Program-made: the position numbers and the translations under genes
In this document: positions 33,286 to 43,549 of the stretch, one piece after another
Numbering within the stretch: position 1 is the first letter of the stretch
How the letters are laid out: the number at the start of each line of letters is the position of its first letter
Notes under the pieces: model-generated
What the model was told of the DNA's origin: nothing
What the model saw: only the letters and a program-made list of their open reading frames with translations
Databases searched by the model: none
NCBI GenBank assembly: GCA_047967505.1
Contig: CM106538.1
Length of the DNA stretch: 64,000 nt
Origin: Dipteris shenzhenensis
Lineage: Eukaryota; Polypodiophyta; Polypodiopsida; Gleicheniales
Reading direction: 5' to 3' (one strand)

Positions 33286-34027
33286 ATGGCAATATGCACC
33301 CCAACTGTTGAGAAGTTTACTAGGGAAGGATTTCATACTTGGTCTATACAAATGAGATATTTCTTGATGCATCAAAAGCCTTGGAAGACCATAAAACAAG
33401 ACATACCCACTGCACAAAATGATGCCTAGAAGGAAAAAGATGAAGCAACATTGGTTTGCACTTGGGCCCAAACATAATTCATCATATAGACTCCAAGGAT
33501 CATGCCAACGATGCATGGGATGAGTTGAACACAGTGTTTGGTGCAAAAGCCAAAAACCAAGAAATTCATCTTAAGATTGAATTCTATGGTTTGCGCATGA
33601 GCTTCAATGAATCAATGGCACAATTTGTCAACAAAATCAAAAGTATTATGATCCAACTAGAAGGCATAAATGCAAAAGTAGGGGAAAAAGATGCACTTGC
33701 AATTCTTCTTAAAGCATGCCTGCAGAGTACAGCTCACTGACAACCACTTTGAAGAATCTTCCAGATCCAAAGTTTGAGGAATGTGTATCCACTCTTCTTG
33801 AGAAAGAAAGAGAGTTGAAGGCATTGACATCGACATTGACATCTACATCAACACGCAATAGCAATAATGAAGAACAAGCATTGTTTAGTGAAACATCAAC
33901 AAAGTGTTACCATTGCTGAAGGATGGGTCACTAACAAAGTGATTGCAGACTGAAAAACCAACCAAAGTGTCACCATTGCAAGAAGCTGGGACACAAGGAA
34001 GAAGATTGTAGATTGAAGAACCAGTAG
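33286..34027 (+). pseudogene. gag: Copia-type gag with two zinc knuckles
   Basis: It starts at an ATG at 33286 (MAICTPTVEKFTREGFHTWSIQMRYFL), the usual gag N-terminus of plant copia elements. The frame stops at 33427 and continues with small frameshifts through DAWDELNTVFGAKAKNQEIHLKIEFYGLRMSFNESMAQFVNKIKSIM (gag core) and PAEYSSLTTTLKNLPDPKFEECVSTLLEKEREL. Two CCHC knuckles follow: CYHC-stop-RMGH (about 33907, broken by stops) and CHHCKKLGHKEEDC (about 33970-34011). The frame ends shortly after, without protease. Confidence 0.85.
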
Positions 34028-34143
34028 GTCAACTATGTGGACTATATTCTTGTAATCAAACTTGACCACCTGCATTCAGGGGAGGATTTGATCTTGTAAC
34101 CCACACCTTGCAGTAGCCAATGGATCATGGCACCAAGGGGAGG

Positions 34144-34440
34144 TGTTGAGATATGGTGCCATGAGCACATAGTTAGAGGCTAAGGTATGGTATAGGAATG
34201 TATTAAAGTAGCCACCCTAGGATGTTGACTACATGATGTGAGGATGTGGATCGAGGACATCCACAAGGAGAGATGTGGATGAGAGGATCCCATAGGTATT
34301 GACTATTCAAAGGGCTCTCTCCATATAAGAAGGCTATCATGTATTGTTGATCATATACACATTGGAATAGATTGAGTGTTTGCTACCCTATGTCTCTCTC
34401 GTGGTGCTTTGATCCCCTTGATCCCTCACTTTCACAATCG
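34144..34440 (+). repeat. 3' LTR of the gag-only element
   Basis: Begins TGTTGAGATATGG after the polypurine tract. The 5' half matches F's LTR (GTGGATCGAGGACATCCACAAGG; TATA-like ATATAAGAAGG near 34323). The 3' half differs from F, so the two LTRs share U3 but not U5. The end is uncertain. Confidence 0.65.
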
Positions 34441-35400
34441 ATATAATGGTAATACCAATGATAGTACTGGTGGTGATATTTCTTGGTTTTCTTGCCTATT
34501 TTTCACTTACAAAAATCTTGTCAGAGTAGCAAGCACTCTTCATTTAATAAGATTGTAATCCATAACTCCTACACCTCATATGTTATGGCTTGCCAGTACC
34601 TAGGCTATCACTGCCAACTGTTTTATTAATATCACTGATAAAGTTGAAATTATGGGTGACATATTTTATTTGGTTTACCAGTCATTTTTCTAGGTTACTA
34701 ACGTCATGACGTTATTCATGCCGTTGTGATAAAAAATGACGATCGTGCATGACGTAGCAACACCAAAGTGAAAACATCAGTGAAATCTCTAGATTGTGTT
34801 TGCGATGAGTATGTATGCTTTGAATAGTTGGCCACCCCAATTGCATTGAGTTCATTTCATTAAAAAGTCTTTGATTCTTGCTTTATTGGTGGTGCACAAA
34901 GGTTTATAATATCTATGTGCAAGAAGGATATACTATGTGATTTTGATGAGAGTGCAAAAGTCCCCTTTGGACAAAAATGAGCAAGCCAAGGCCCATACTA
35001 GGTGCAACTACTAAAGATAATGAAAGCAACATTTGAGACGAATAACAAGGTCAAGTTAAATAGGGTTTTTGAGGAAGGAGAAAATCATTATAGAGCAATA
35101 TAGGGGGAAAACTGTGGAGTTTGAGAATATGAACAATACCTGGGTATTTGTGATGTAGTAAAAGAATGAAGTATGAAAAATGGATGGATTTTTCATGGTT
35201 TTCCTTCTTTAAAATGCCAATATAGTGTTTTTTTGAAAAAAATATTATTTTAAGGAACTTTCTAGGGCGTTTTAAAATGGGTACCGACTTGAGATACCCA
35301 AAATAAAAGTTTACAATTATATTGCCGAAATGGAGCCTCATAATAGTTTTATCGATTTTGATAGATAAAAATGGTGTAGATTCTGATTAAACCTTCTTTT
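34441..35400. other. Spacer without a recognised gene
   Basis: AT-rich. It contains a 14-bp palindrome AACGTCATGACGTT (34700-34713) with two more TGACG words within 50 bp. No coding motif was seen. Confidence 0.5.
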
Positions 35401-35848
35401 TAAAAATACATTTGATCATGGATGAGCATTCACTGTGCTTGTTTATCAAGAGCAAATGATTCTCATGGCTGCCAAGAGCAACATTGTGGTGCTACTTGTT
35501 CCAATTTCACATGTAGCCCTGAATGCGATCTCACGACTTAACTTGTGGCATTCGATGTATGGAACATGGTAGTTCATGAGAGCTACTGTAATTCTTCATA
35601 TTTGGAAGCATCGGAATAGGTTCGTCTTCAAAAGGAATAGTGCAACTGAGTTGTCCGTTCTTGCAGGAGGCTGGATATTAGTAAATCACTGCAACTTTTG
35701 GTAAAAGGTACTCTGTATATCATCAGTTTTCTTTGGTTTGTAAATGACCTCAATGTCTCTACCTTCCTGTAACAGGAGGCTGAATAGTTTCCTCTTATAC
35801 TTGACCTTTCTTAATAAATACTTCCTTTTTTGACCACCAAAAAAAAAA
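35400..35848 (+). mobile_element. 5'-truncated LINE end with oligo-A tail
   Basis: The frame near 35590-35640 reads ILHIWKHRNRFVFKR, the conserved C-terminal Trp-Lys-His-Arg-Asn stretch that follows the RT of plant LINE ORF2. A 3' UTR follows and ends CTTAATAAATACTTCC...TTTTTGACC and then ten A residues at 35839-35848. Plant LINEs commonly end this way, and most copies are 5'-truncated. The 5' edge is only roughly placed. Confidence 0.65.
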
Positions 35849-36184
35849 TGTGTCGCATCTTTAGGGATTTGTCGACATTTAGAAACATGCCTTTGGAAGC
35901 CTAGGATTCGGGGTGCCACGATGTCTTCAAAGGGTGGCTACCTCTCCCACATGCAAAAACACGTGTATAGCAGATGTAAAAATAGCAAGGCCCTTTAAGA
36001 GCAACTCCCCTATAGCATGAACTGAGCTCCACTCGCTGCCTTCTTACACCAAGTCGAAGGACATTCCCATGCAAGTACTAGATTGCTATTTTCATTGCAT
36101 TGCAACCCCTATTTTCATTAGGCGGTTTTGTATTTTACACCCTTGCAGGTTTTGTGTTTTACACCCTTGCAACTACTATTGAAA

Positions 36185-36924
36185 CTATGTGGATGTGCAA
36201 ATGCATGATTTCTTTTCCATTTCAAAAATGTAGATGTCTGTGTGTAGATGTGGGAGCGTGCTTGCAAAAGGCCCAAGGAAGGCGAGAGAGTATTGGATGC
36301 AAAAGGGACAGCTTGTGAATGGGGGCTCTAAGTGAGAAGCTTTCCAGCATGTCCTTGTGGAACTAGCCTCCCATTTTGTGAGGATGGCTCCTTTTGGAGA
36401 TTCATATCCATTCGAGGGCATTTTAAGGCGCATTTGAGACTATCCTCTATTGCAGAGGAATCTGTGGGCAGCATGTTTGAGCCATGCACTTGAATTCGAG
36501 TCCCAAGCATTGACTCACGAATGCGTCGCAAAAAATGTAGGGCGAGACGAGCCTTGAGATGGTCGAGAGCGAGTCTAGGAAGTGGTCGTGAAACTCTCAA
36601 GGTGTTTACACACTTGTTCGCTCGTGGGCTGATGGACGGGCGAGATTGCCGGTGGCGCACAGCGCGCCCATGGTCCAAATGCATCGTTGGCGCCCACACT
36701 ATTAATGTAAACAACCTCACTTGGAGCAAATTGGCGAGCGTTGTTCGGTTTGTTCCAATGAATTGGGGAGAGCAGTCAACGGAAAAGTCCACGTGGACTA
36801 GGGATAAAGGGACAAGTGTCGTGAGGACATTCAATTTCAAAAAACATTCTTGTTCTTCTTCGTCATCCACTCCTCTGCCTCCATCGTCTCTCTCCCTGTG
36901 ATACATTCTTCTCCTTTTCTTCAA
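36185..36924. other. GC-richer stretch with ambiguous frames on both strands
   Basis: Base composition rises here. A minus frame (36924-36328, 198 codons) and a plus frame (36521-36901) overlap. Both are Arg/Ser-rich without recognised motifs and neither is convincing. The plus strand looks more like a promoter and leader (see the G-box at 36787). Confidence 0.35.
36787..36798. promoter_or_regulatory. Palindromic G-box
   Basis: GTCCACGTGGAC is a perfect 12-bp palindrome with the bZIP/bHLH core CACGTG. A CT-rich stretch resembling a plant 5' UTR follows at about 36846-36960 on plus. Confidence 0.5.
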
Positions 36925-36984
36925 CTCAAGAGCTTCCCTCCATCAATCAACCGCTTCCAGTAGATGGATTCTGAGATATAATCA

Positions 36985-37191
36985 ATGCGATGGATGCTGC
37001 GATCCTCTAGTTGCGCGTCGATTCTGTACCCACTCCATTTGTTCCATTGCCCCCTTCCGTCATGGATGCTTAAGCTTATCGGTATTTTGTCTGCTTCCTT
37101 TCCGCAGGAGATTGCGGCTGCAGGGGGCGGCCTGGCTGGAGTAACTAGTACCGTTTTGAATCCAATCAGCTTCTCGGATCCTCTAGGTGCG
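36985..37191 (+). CDS. Possible first exon(s) of an unknown gene
   Basis: An ATG at 36985 opens a 69-codon frame after the CT-rich leader. A shorter ATG frame at 36964 stops after five codons. Within the frame, TTTGTCTGCTTCCTTTCCGCAG (about 37088-37109) is a good 3' splice site. The sequence after it, EIAAAGGGLAGVTSTVLNPISFSDPLGA, may be a true exon. No family is recognised and no donor site is assigned. Confidence 0.25.
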
Positions 37192-37332
37192 TAACGCTCT
37201 GTTCTATTGGAGACAGGGATCCTTCGTCAATGGCAGTCAAATTGAGGGGAATCATTGCCAATATTGACAGACCTTGATATTGGGAGATCCTTGTTCAGAC
37301 ATTTGAATTCGCACCCATGGGAGCGTAGCCTA

Positions 37333-37397
37333 CCAATTGTGTAGAATCGCATCATATGATGCAGCGAACAAAACAAGATGCGATTCTACACAATTGG
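37333..37397. repeat. Perfect 21-bp inverted repeat (hairpin)
   Basis: The arms 37333-37353 and 37377-37397 are exact reverse complements (CCAATTGTGTAGAATCGCATC), with a 23-base loop. It lies between the plus-strand and minus-strand frames of the small genic island. Confidence 0.85.
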
Positions 37398-37688
37398 CCT
37401 CGCGTGGCCTACCTGTTAGAGGAACGGAAGCAGCTGTTCCTTGTGCGTATGCTCAGCTTTGCTACTTTGTTTGAGCTTGCTCTTTGGACTGCGTAGCTGA
37501 GGCGGCCCAGCAACAGCATCTGAGCTGACCTTCAATGTGCGATCCTTAGGGTCAGTAATCTCGGTCTTGCGGTCATTCTGCGCGAGTTTGTTTGCAGAAA
37601 TCCGTTTGGAGGATTCAGGGCGGTGCAAGGCAGACGGGCGGAAGTGTGAACGTGGAGGGGGGGGGTTGGAGGGAGAAGCGTTTGACGA

Positions 37689-37843
37689 GATGATCAGGAG
37701 CAGAAATCCGATGAAATACAGCCTAAGGAAATCAAGAGATGCAGAACTCGAATCAGACGAGGAGACGAAATTTGCCAATGATCTGAAGAGATGAGGAGCA
37801 GAAATCCGATGAAGTACAGCAGGAGCTCAAGAGATGTAACATG
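37689..37843. repeat. Imperfect duplication of about 50 bp
   Basis: AGGAGCAGAAATCCGATGAA at about 37696 recurs at about 37794, followed in both by TACAGC and a purine-rich AAGAGATG end. Confidence 0.75.
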
Positions 37844-38013
37844 CCGCGGATCAGCAGGCCACGTTCAGGAAGCCAAGTTCGGGAAAGTAAAACGAGTTAC
37901 TTAAAAACCACAGTTGCCTGGTTTCATAGAGAGAGGCATCGCATCGCCTTCGGAAAACCAAAACCAAACCAATGACCAGACTACCATAACGAGGACCTGA
38001 GGTATTTAATATT

Positions 38014-38163
38014 CTAGCTCGAATCGTCACTACCCAATGAAATCCACCGAGAAATGAACCGTGGAGAGATTAAACGAGAAGGGGCTGCAAGCATGGGATA
38101 AGAATGCAGCAAAAAGAAAGACAAGAAGAAAAACGCTGAGACAACAAGATGAATTTTATTCAT
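38014..38163 (-). CDS. Candidate small secreted peptide (49 codons)
   Basis: An ATG at 38163-38161 on minus opens MNKIHLVVSAFFFLSFFLL, a classical signal peptide: basic start, long hydrophobic core, likely cleavage after SYPMLAA (about residue 27). A short basic/Ser-rich tail follows and ends GSDDSS. Upstream, TTTTTCTCTCTCTCTTGGCAG just before the ATG looks like a 3' splice site or CT-rich leader. The frame could continue through splicing into the minus-strand stretch 37785-37416, which is open but has no ATG of its own. No peptide family was recognised. Confidence 0.3.
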   Translation of the reverse strand: MNKIHLVVSAFFFLSFFLLHSYPMLAAPSRLISPRFISRWISLGSDDSS

Positions 38164-38176
38164 GTGGCCTGCCAAG

Positions 38177-38226
38177 AGAGAGAGAAAAAGAAGAGAGAGT
38201 GAAGAAGGAGAAGAGAGAGAGAGAGG
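38177..38226. repeat. GA-rich low-complexity stretch
   Basis: AGAGAGAGAAAAAGAAGAGAGAG-type sequence on plus; on minus it forms the CT-rich stretch upstream of the small peptide frame. Confidence 0.7.
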
Positions 38227-38869
38227 TGAACGTTGCCCAATGTGAGAGATGGAGAGAAATGCAAGAGGAGAGAGGGAATGCTCCATGAATGCACGTCCAA
38301 ATTTTAACAAAAAGATTGAAGAGGTGAGAGAGGGAATGAATGCACTTCCAAAAAAGCAAACCCAAATTTGAAACAGATGCTCTAAAGTCAACACACCAAC
38401 CAATCAAAAAATTTGAAAGAAAAACACATCTGAAAAATGCTAAAAATTATTTTTACTTTTGAAAGTGTTGAAACCTTCACTAAGGCTACCTAATGGCAGG
38501 CCAAAAACAAGTTGGACCCCAAAAGGATTCTTATTGCTTGAAAAATATCCACTGTGTACAAAGCTCCAGCGCAGATCAGAAGTAAACCAAATTCCAAAAC
38601 TAGCTATGGTCCAAACAAGGGCTTGCGAAACACATACTCTCATAACAGATGGGTGCCTCCCAGAAGATAGCTCAGCCTGTCCCCTCAAGGCCGGGTTAAT
38701 AGGGCGCTCTTGGAACCTGCAAGATGTAGGAATTGCGAAGCAAATGAAAGAACTGTGACACCAGCCTTAAGCTAAACACTTAGGAATTACATTAAAATAT
38801 TCTATTACCCCACTTATTTCGAGTGCATTGCAGCACCTCCAATGGGTTGAGAACTAGATACTATTTAGA

Positions 38870-39070
38870 ACTATTTAAACTTATAAATAGTTTAATAAAA
38901 TAGTTATAAATAGTATCTATTTAAACTAGATACTCTATCTTGTATCTGATAAACCTAGCTAGACTACCCTAAAGACTATTTCTGAATATTTAAACTTATA
39001 AATAGTTATAAATACCTCAGGTCTCGGCTCACTACCATAACGAGGACTCTATCTTTTTAATTTTTTTGGG
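38870..39070. repeat. Dispersed AT-rich repeat, copy 1
   Basis: Contains TTTAAACTAGATACTCTATCT and TCTGATAAACCTAGCTAGACTACC, found again at 39600-39680. TTTAAACTTATAAATAGTT occurs several times in both. Confidence 0.7.
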
Positions 39071-39377
39071 AAAATCAAAAAGCCGTCAAAAAATAAATTG
39101 GAAAAAAATAGAAAGGCCAGGGAGTGCTAGGTTAGCAGGCCACACCAATGGCAGAGAAGACAAAGGATAGGGGAAGATGAAGGGTGCAAGATTGATGGTG
39201 GGTGAGAGGTTTGTGTTGTCATTGTTAAGTGCAATGTGGGAGAGCCAGAGCACATTTCTCCAAAAAAGGGATGATAAGCCTCTTGATCGTGGCTCCTTTG
39301 TTTTTTGCAAGCTATCCTTAATTACTCTCTTTTTTCTCAAGGAGAAAATTGGTGCCTTCTCTAGTGCTGCCACTTGC

Positions 39378-39380
<3 letters not shown>

Positions 39381-39412
<32 letters not shown>

Positions 39413-39508
39413 GCTTATCTCTCTCTCTCCCCCCCCTCCCCCATCTCTCTCTCTCTTCCCCCCTCTCTCTTTCCTACTTATTCCCCCCCCCTCTCTCTCT
39501 CTCTCTAC
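39381..39508. repeat. CT microsatellite
   Basis: About 128 bp of (CT)n broken by C runs and a few other bases. Confidence 0.95.
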
Positions 39509-39539
39509 CTTTCAATTTATTATCATCCGCCTTATTATA

Positions 39540-39569
39540 TTTAAACTTATAAATAGTTATAAGTTTAAA
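39540..39569. repeat. 13-bp inverted repeat
   Basis: TTTAAACTTATAA and its complement TTATAAGTTTAAA flank a 4-base loop. It lies in the AT-rich dispersed repeat. Confidence 0.8.
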
Positions 39570-39599
39570 AATTCACCTCACTTATTCCGATTGTTTAAT

Positions 39600-39680
39600 T
39601 AGTTTACTATTTAAACTAGATACTCTATCTAGTATCTGATAAACCTAGCCAGACTACCATAATGAGGACTCTATCTAGTT
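39600..39680. repeat. Dispersed AT-rich repeat, copy 2
   Basis: Repeats the TTTAAACTAGATACTCTATCT...CTAGCCAGACTACCATAATGAGGACTC block of copy 1. A third partial match lies near 37979 (AGACTACCATAACGAGGAC). Confidence 0.7.
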
Positions 39681-40439
39681 TACAAAGTATACCTCAGGCT
39701 GTCTATCAGAGCATGAAGTGCAACCTTAGATGCCGAGTGTCCTCCAGCAGCTGCACAAAGCCTCTGATGCTTCCAACGTTTACAATCTTTCCTTGCCTTG
39801 CATGCACCATGTGTGGCACCACAGCCTAAATCAAAGCAACTGGACATGTTGGCAATATTTTCACATATTAGCAGTCCTTTCGCATGAAGACACTTTAGCA
39901 CCTTTGAAAAAGACGCATGTTCAGCGGCACAAAAGCTACACTCATACAAATCAAGTTTGACATACTGCAAGTAAGTTCCCTATTGAGGGCAGGCTAAAAA
40001 GGATCTAATCCCAAGTACTTGATCCTAGCTAGAAGGGGATAACTTAACAAGAAAACACCTAATAGTACAAATTGAATTCAACTATAGACAAGAATTGCTC
40101 TAATATATAACTTATTTTGACTAAAATATAGCAGATCTTACAAATATAGAACTTTTTGCATAACAAAAGGTGTGAAACAAGCATGGACAAACACACACAT
40201 TGTTAGAGAAGACACGGAGAGGGTATGCACCGCGGAAGCTAACCTCAAAGTGGAGATATGGATCCCAAGAACTAACACAACGGTGTATTCAAAACTCAAA
40301 GTTCTTTCCTTAATGTGTAACATGCATAAACGTGCAAGAAGTAAATAGGCAATGAGCACATAAAAGATGTAGAACCAACAATAATTAGATTTCTGCTCAA
40401 TGTGGACAAAATACAAAATATATGTCCAGTGTCCCACCT

Positions 40440-40830
40440 CTATCAATGGAGTGGTGAATGAATGTGGAACCTTGTACATATACAAATATTTTCTCCTACC
40501 TCCATGACACTTCCAAAACACTTAGCATGCAGTGCTCTGCTAAAGCTTGTGTAGGCCTCATATGCAATTACGACTTCTGATAGTTCCTCCTAGATAGAAA
40601 CTTGTGAGGTAATGATTTGTTGTGGATGCTTGACCTCTTTGCTGCTCCGTGAAACCCAATCGTGAGGCACAAGTTCCTCCTTTTATCCTATCTTCCTTGT
40701 TGCTTGTGAGGGCAACCAATGGTGAAGCCCTTGAGCTCCTTGATCCCTGTAGTGAGCCACCTCCCTTGCTGCACCAAGACACCCATGGTTGGACCTTGAG
40801 GTAGCAGGCTAGACTGCTCCACAATTCACT
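40440..40830 (-). repeat. Dispersed repeat H, copy 1 (minus)
   Basis: On minus it reads TTGTGGAGCAGTCTAGCCTG...GGTCAAGCATCC...GAGGCCTACACAAGC...TATATGTACAAGGT. This order is found at 58060-58480 on plus with many substitutions. The plus copy directly follows the gypsy relic E2, so H may be a 3' part of that element family. Confidence 0.75.
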
Positions 40831-41559
40831 CTTCTAATGGATAGTGCATGATGTTGGAAATGGAAGCGAGAGAATGTGAGAGAATAGAAAAGAAAGAAAT
40901 AAAGAAATAAAGTCTATTAAATTCCACGGGAGAACAATAGGTCTATGGGACATCAAAAAACCATCTAGTACATCTGCTTAGGGAGGGCACATGGTAGCTC
41001 CCAGGGAGTGCAAAAACAACTATTATTTAGAGTGCAAAAAACATAATCAGCCATACATTAGTTCAAGACTGAGGGTCTCTTGGTTTGGAATTAAACTCTT
41101 TGATTAGTGCTATGCCTTCATGGTACACTGCCCATTTTCCATCCTTCCTAGCAGCCTTGACCTTAGCTAATTCCATTGCCTTATTCTTCAATTGATCTCG
41201 TGTGTGTTCCTCAGCTTTCCATACCTTGGTCCCTTTCAACTTGTAATATTTTCAAAGAAGCTTGATCCATTAAGTCATGTGATTTAAGTGTAATGATAGC
41301 ATGTCCTAGAGTGCTAGATAGTTGCTCCGTCGTCGTCATCATCATCATCAACAATAACTTTCCATTTAATGCTAGGCATGGTAGCTTTGACATGTGCTAA
41401 AGTCTCACTGAAAGAGTCCTACTCTTTGTACCATCCTTTAGGCAGCCCCCCTACTCTAATCTTCAATGCATTATTACATCTGGCTTTGTGTTCTTTGATC
41501 TCTTCTTGAATATCAGCCTTACTTGCCTTTGCATCCAACCTCCACAATCATGAGGATTA

Positions 41560-41928
41560 TGTTGAGATATGGTGCCCTGAGCACATAGATTAAAGGCTAA
41601 GGTGTGGTATAGGAAAGAATTAAAGGAGCCACCCTAGGATGTGGACTACATAATGTGGAGATGTGGATCGAGGATATCCACAAGGAGAGATGTGGATCAG
41701 AGGATCCCACATGTGGTGACTATGCTAAGGGCACTCTCTATATAAGAGGCCTATCATGTGTTGTTGAGTACAAGAGAAATGCACATTCACTCAAGATTTT
41801 GTTTATGAGTCCAAGCTAATCTAGCTTGTAACCTAATTGACTTGAGAGCATTCTCTTCATCATGTCTCCACATAGGTTCCATCCACCTTAGAGCACTCCA
41901 TGGATCCTGAGGTATGCATGTTTTGTCA
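41560..41928 (+). repeat. 5' LTR of F
   Basis: TGTTGAGATATGGTGCC...TTTTGTCA, 369 bp. TATA-like CTATATAAGAGG is near 41736. It matches 43169-43549. Confidence 0.92.
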
Positions 41929-41941
41929 TGGTATCAGAGCT
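41929..41941 (+). promoter_or_regulatory. Primer-binding site of F
   Basis: TGGTATCAGAGCT followed by the same CCCTTGCCTTCCGCT as in D and D-prime. Confidence 0.92.
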
Positions 41942-42216
41942 CCCTTGCCTTCCGCTAAGGCATTGCGATTCTTGAGAGTGCGAGAGAGATTGTGAGATTA
42001 AGATTTCTCTTGAGTGTTCTTCATGAGAGTCCACTTCCGGTGAGAGACTTTCATCCATCCTTTGTGAGAAAATTTCCGTCCACACATTTTATGAGAGATA
42101 GAATTTCTGTCCAATTCATTTGAGAATTCCGTTCATTGCATTTCTTCCGTGAGAGAGAGATTCATTGTTCTTTGACAGATCTATTGTTATAGATTTCTGT
42201 CTCCATTGAGAGAGAG

Positions 42217-42543
42217 ATGGCAGCAAGCAATCAAATCCATCCAGCCTCAACTAGTCTATATGCGACTCTACAAAGGCACTTCAAATCAAGCGCTAGCCAA
42301 CGCCTCAACTGCTCAGCTCCACCAACCACATGTAGTCCCGATCTGTTCATGAGCCTCAGCAAGCTAACAACACACAAGGCAAGCAATAGTACCTCAGCCT
42401 ACCTCCAAAGGCTCCAAAAGGCTTTTGCTATATGCAACGCTATCTGCTGCCTCTCGCCTATAGCCTCTGCAGACCAGCGCCAATGGCCTCACCTCAGCAC
42501 ACGGTCTGGCTATTGGGTAGCGCCACTCCATGTAGTAGAATAG
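42217..42543 (+). other. Open frame in the interior of F, probably not a real gene
   Basis: An ATG at 42217 opens 108 codons (MAASNQIHPASTSLYATLQRHFK). It lacks gag or pol motifs and lies in C-rich leader-like sequence. Its position right after the leader is where gag would begin, so it may be coincidence or a short remnant. Confidence 0.3.
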
Positions 42544-42620
42544 CTCTCTATAACGGGCCTTCAGACGCCCTCTACAATGGGCCTTCGAACGCCCTCTACA
42601 ATGGGCCTTCAGAAGCCAAC
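42540..42620. repeat. 25-bp tandem repeat in F
   Basis: Three copies of a unit containing CTCTACAATGGGCCTTC. In one frame this encodes repeats of ALYNGPS. Confidence 0.85.
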
Positions 42621-43168
42621 AGGCCTACTCCAACCAACACCGACTACAAACAACATACACTCCCTGTGACCCAGCCTCCAACCAAATGGCAAACTAGCCC
42701 ATGATGCCTATCTATTAGTAGCCTCATCAATCAGCCAATAGCCTCAACGTAGCGCTCCAGTTGCCTCTCAAACAGCTCCTCTTCAAGGGAGACCATGTGC
42801 AACAGCTAAACGGTCTTCTACGGCCTTCTTGCTCTACAAGCTCAATGATAGCTAGCACCATACACCCTCAATAGAGAAAAGCCGCCTACTCCCTCAATGA
42901 TCCTTCAACGAGCTCTTCACTCGCTCCACATTAGCACTCAATAGACTCCCCACAAGACATTTCTGAGAACAAAGCCTTCTACAAGGCATCACATCGACTC
43001 CAAGGGATGCATCCCTTGCATCATCGAATTCGCAATAGCAGCCGTTTCGATGCCTCGCTTCATATTTTCAAAGGCTCTTCTTGCTAAGGTTCTTTACAAG
43101 GGACACATGGCAGATAAGGCTTTACCTTGGTTAAGCTCAGTTAACCTTAATTAGCCAAGGTGTGGTGG

Positions 43169-43549
43169 TGTTGAGATATGGTGCCATGAGCGCATAGATT
43201 AAAGGCTAGGGTATGGCATAGGAAAGAATTAAAGTAGCCACCCTAGGATGTGGACTACATAAAGTGGAGATGTGGATCGAGGATATCCACAAGAAGAGAT
43301 GTGGATCAGAGGATTCCCCATGTGTTGACTATTCTAAGGGCACTCTCTATATAAGAGGCCCATCATGTATTGTTAAGTATAAGAGAAATGCACATTCACT
43401 CAAGATTCTGTTTATGAGTCCAAACTAATCTATCTTGGAACCTAATTGACTTGAGGTACATGTCATGAGCATTCTCTCCATCATGTCTCCACATAGGTTC
43501 CATCCACCTTAGAGCGCTCCATGGATCCTGAGGTATGCATGTTTTATTA
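43169..43549 (+). repeat. 3' LTR of F
   Basis: About 381 bp, matching the 5' LTR apart from a small insertion (near 43460) and substitutions. The terminal bases read ATTA instead of GTCA. Confidence 0.88.

Larger units (their letters stand above)
33082..34440 (+). mobile_element. Gag-only LTR retrotransposon (TR-GAG type)
   Basis: A TGTTGAGATATGGTGCC sequence at 33082 recurs at 34144, each opening a related LTR-like segment. Between them lies a gag gene with zinc knuckles and a polypurine tract CCAAGGGGAGG (34133-34143). No protease, integrase or RT lies between. The 5' LTR diverges after about 33190 and no primer site is visible, so a deletion removed the LTR end and leader start. The 3' LTR end is placed only roughly. 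The first 150 bp of its LTR match the LTR of element F. Confidence 0.75.
41560..43549 (+). mobile_element. Element F: non-autonomous LTR element
   Basis: Two direct LTRs (41560-41928 and 43169-43549) flank only 1.24 kb. The interior starts with a primer site and a leader whose first 75 bp or so nearly match the leader of D (AGCTCCCTTGCCTTCCGCT...). It then continues as C-rich, non-coding sequence with further likeness to the distal D leader (ACATGGCAGATAAGG near 43108). No gag or pol is present. The LTRs are unlike those of D. No target duplication is seen (GATTA on the left, GAAGC on the right), so an end may be altered. It would rely on proteins of another element. Confidence 0.85.

Noticed and set aside
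36328-36924. 198-codon minus frame
   Set aside because: No recognised motif, strong overlap with an equally long plus frame, and the plus strand looks like promoter and leader.
37416-37778. 120-codon minus frame with a hydrophobic segment, at first a candidate secreted protein
   Set aside because: It begins with TTG, no ATG lies in frame upstream before a TGA at about 37829, and no motif is recognised. It could only be an internal exon, so it is discussed as part of the island and not called as a gene.
39349-39552. Ser/Leu-rich plus frames of 67-141 codons
   Set aside because: They are translations of the CT microsatellite.
40860-41000. A second LINE 3' UTR, because AAATAAAG...CTATGG resembles 59611-59670
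   Set aside because: The likeness is short and patchy, and no LINE coding text is next to it.
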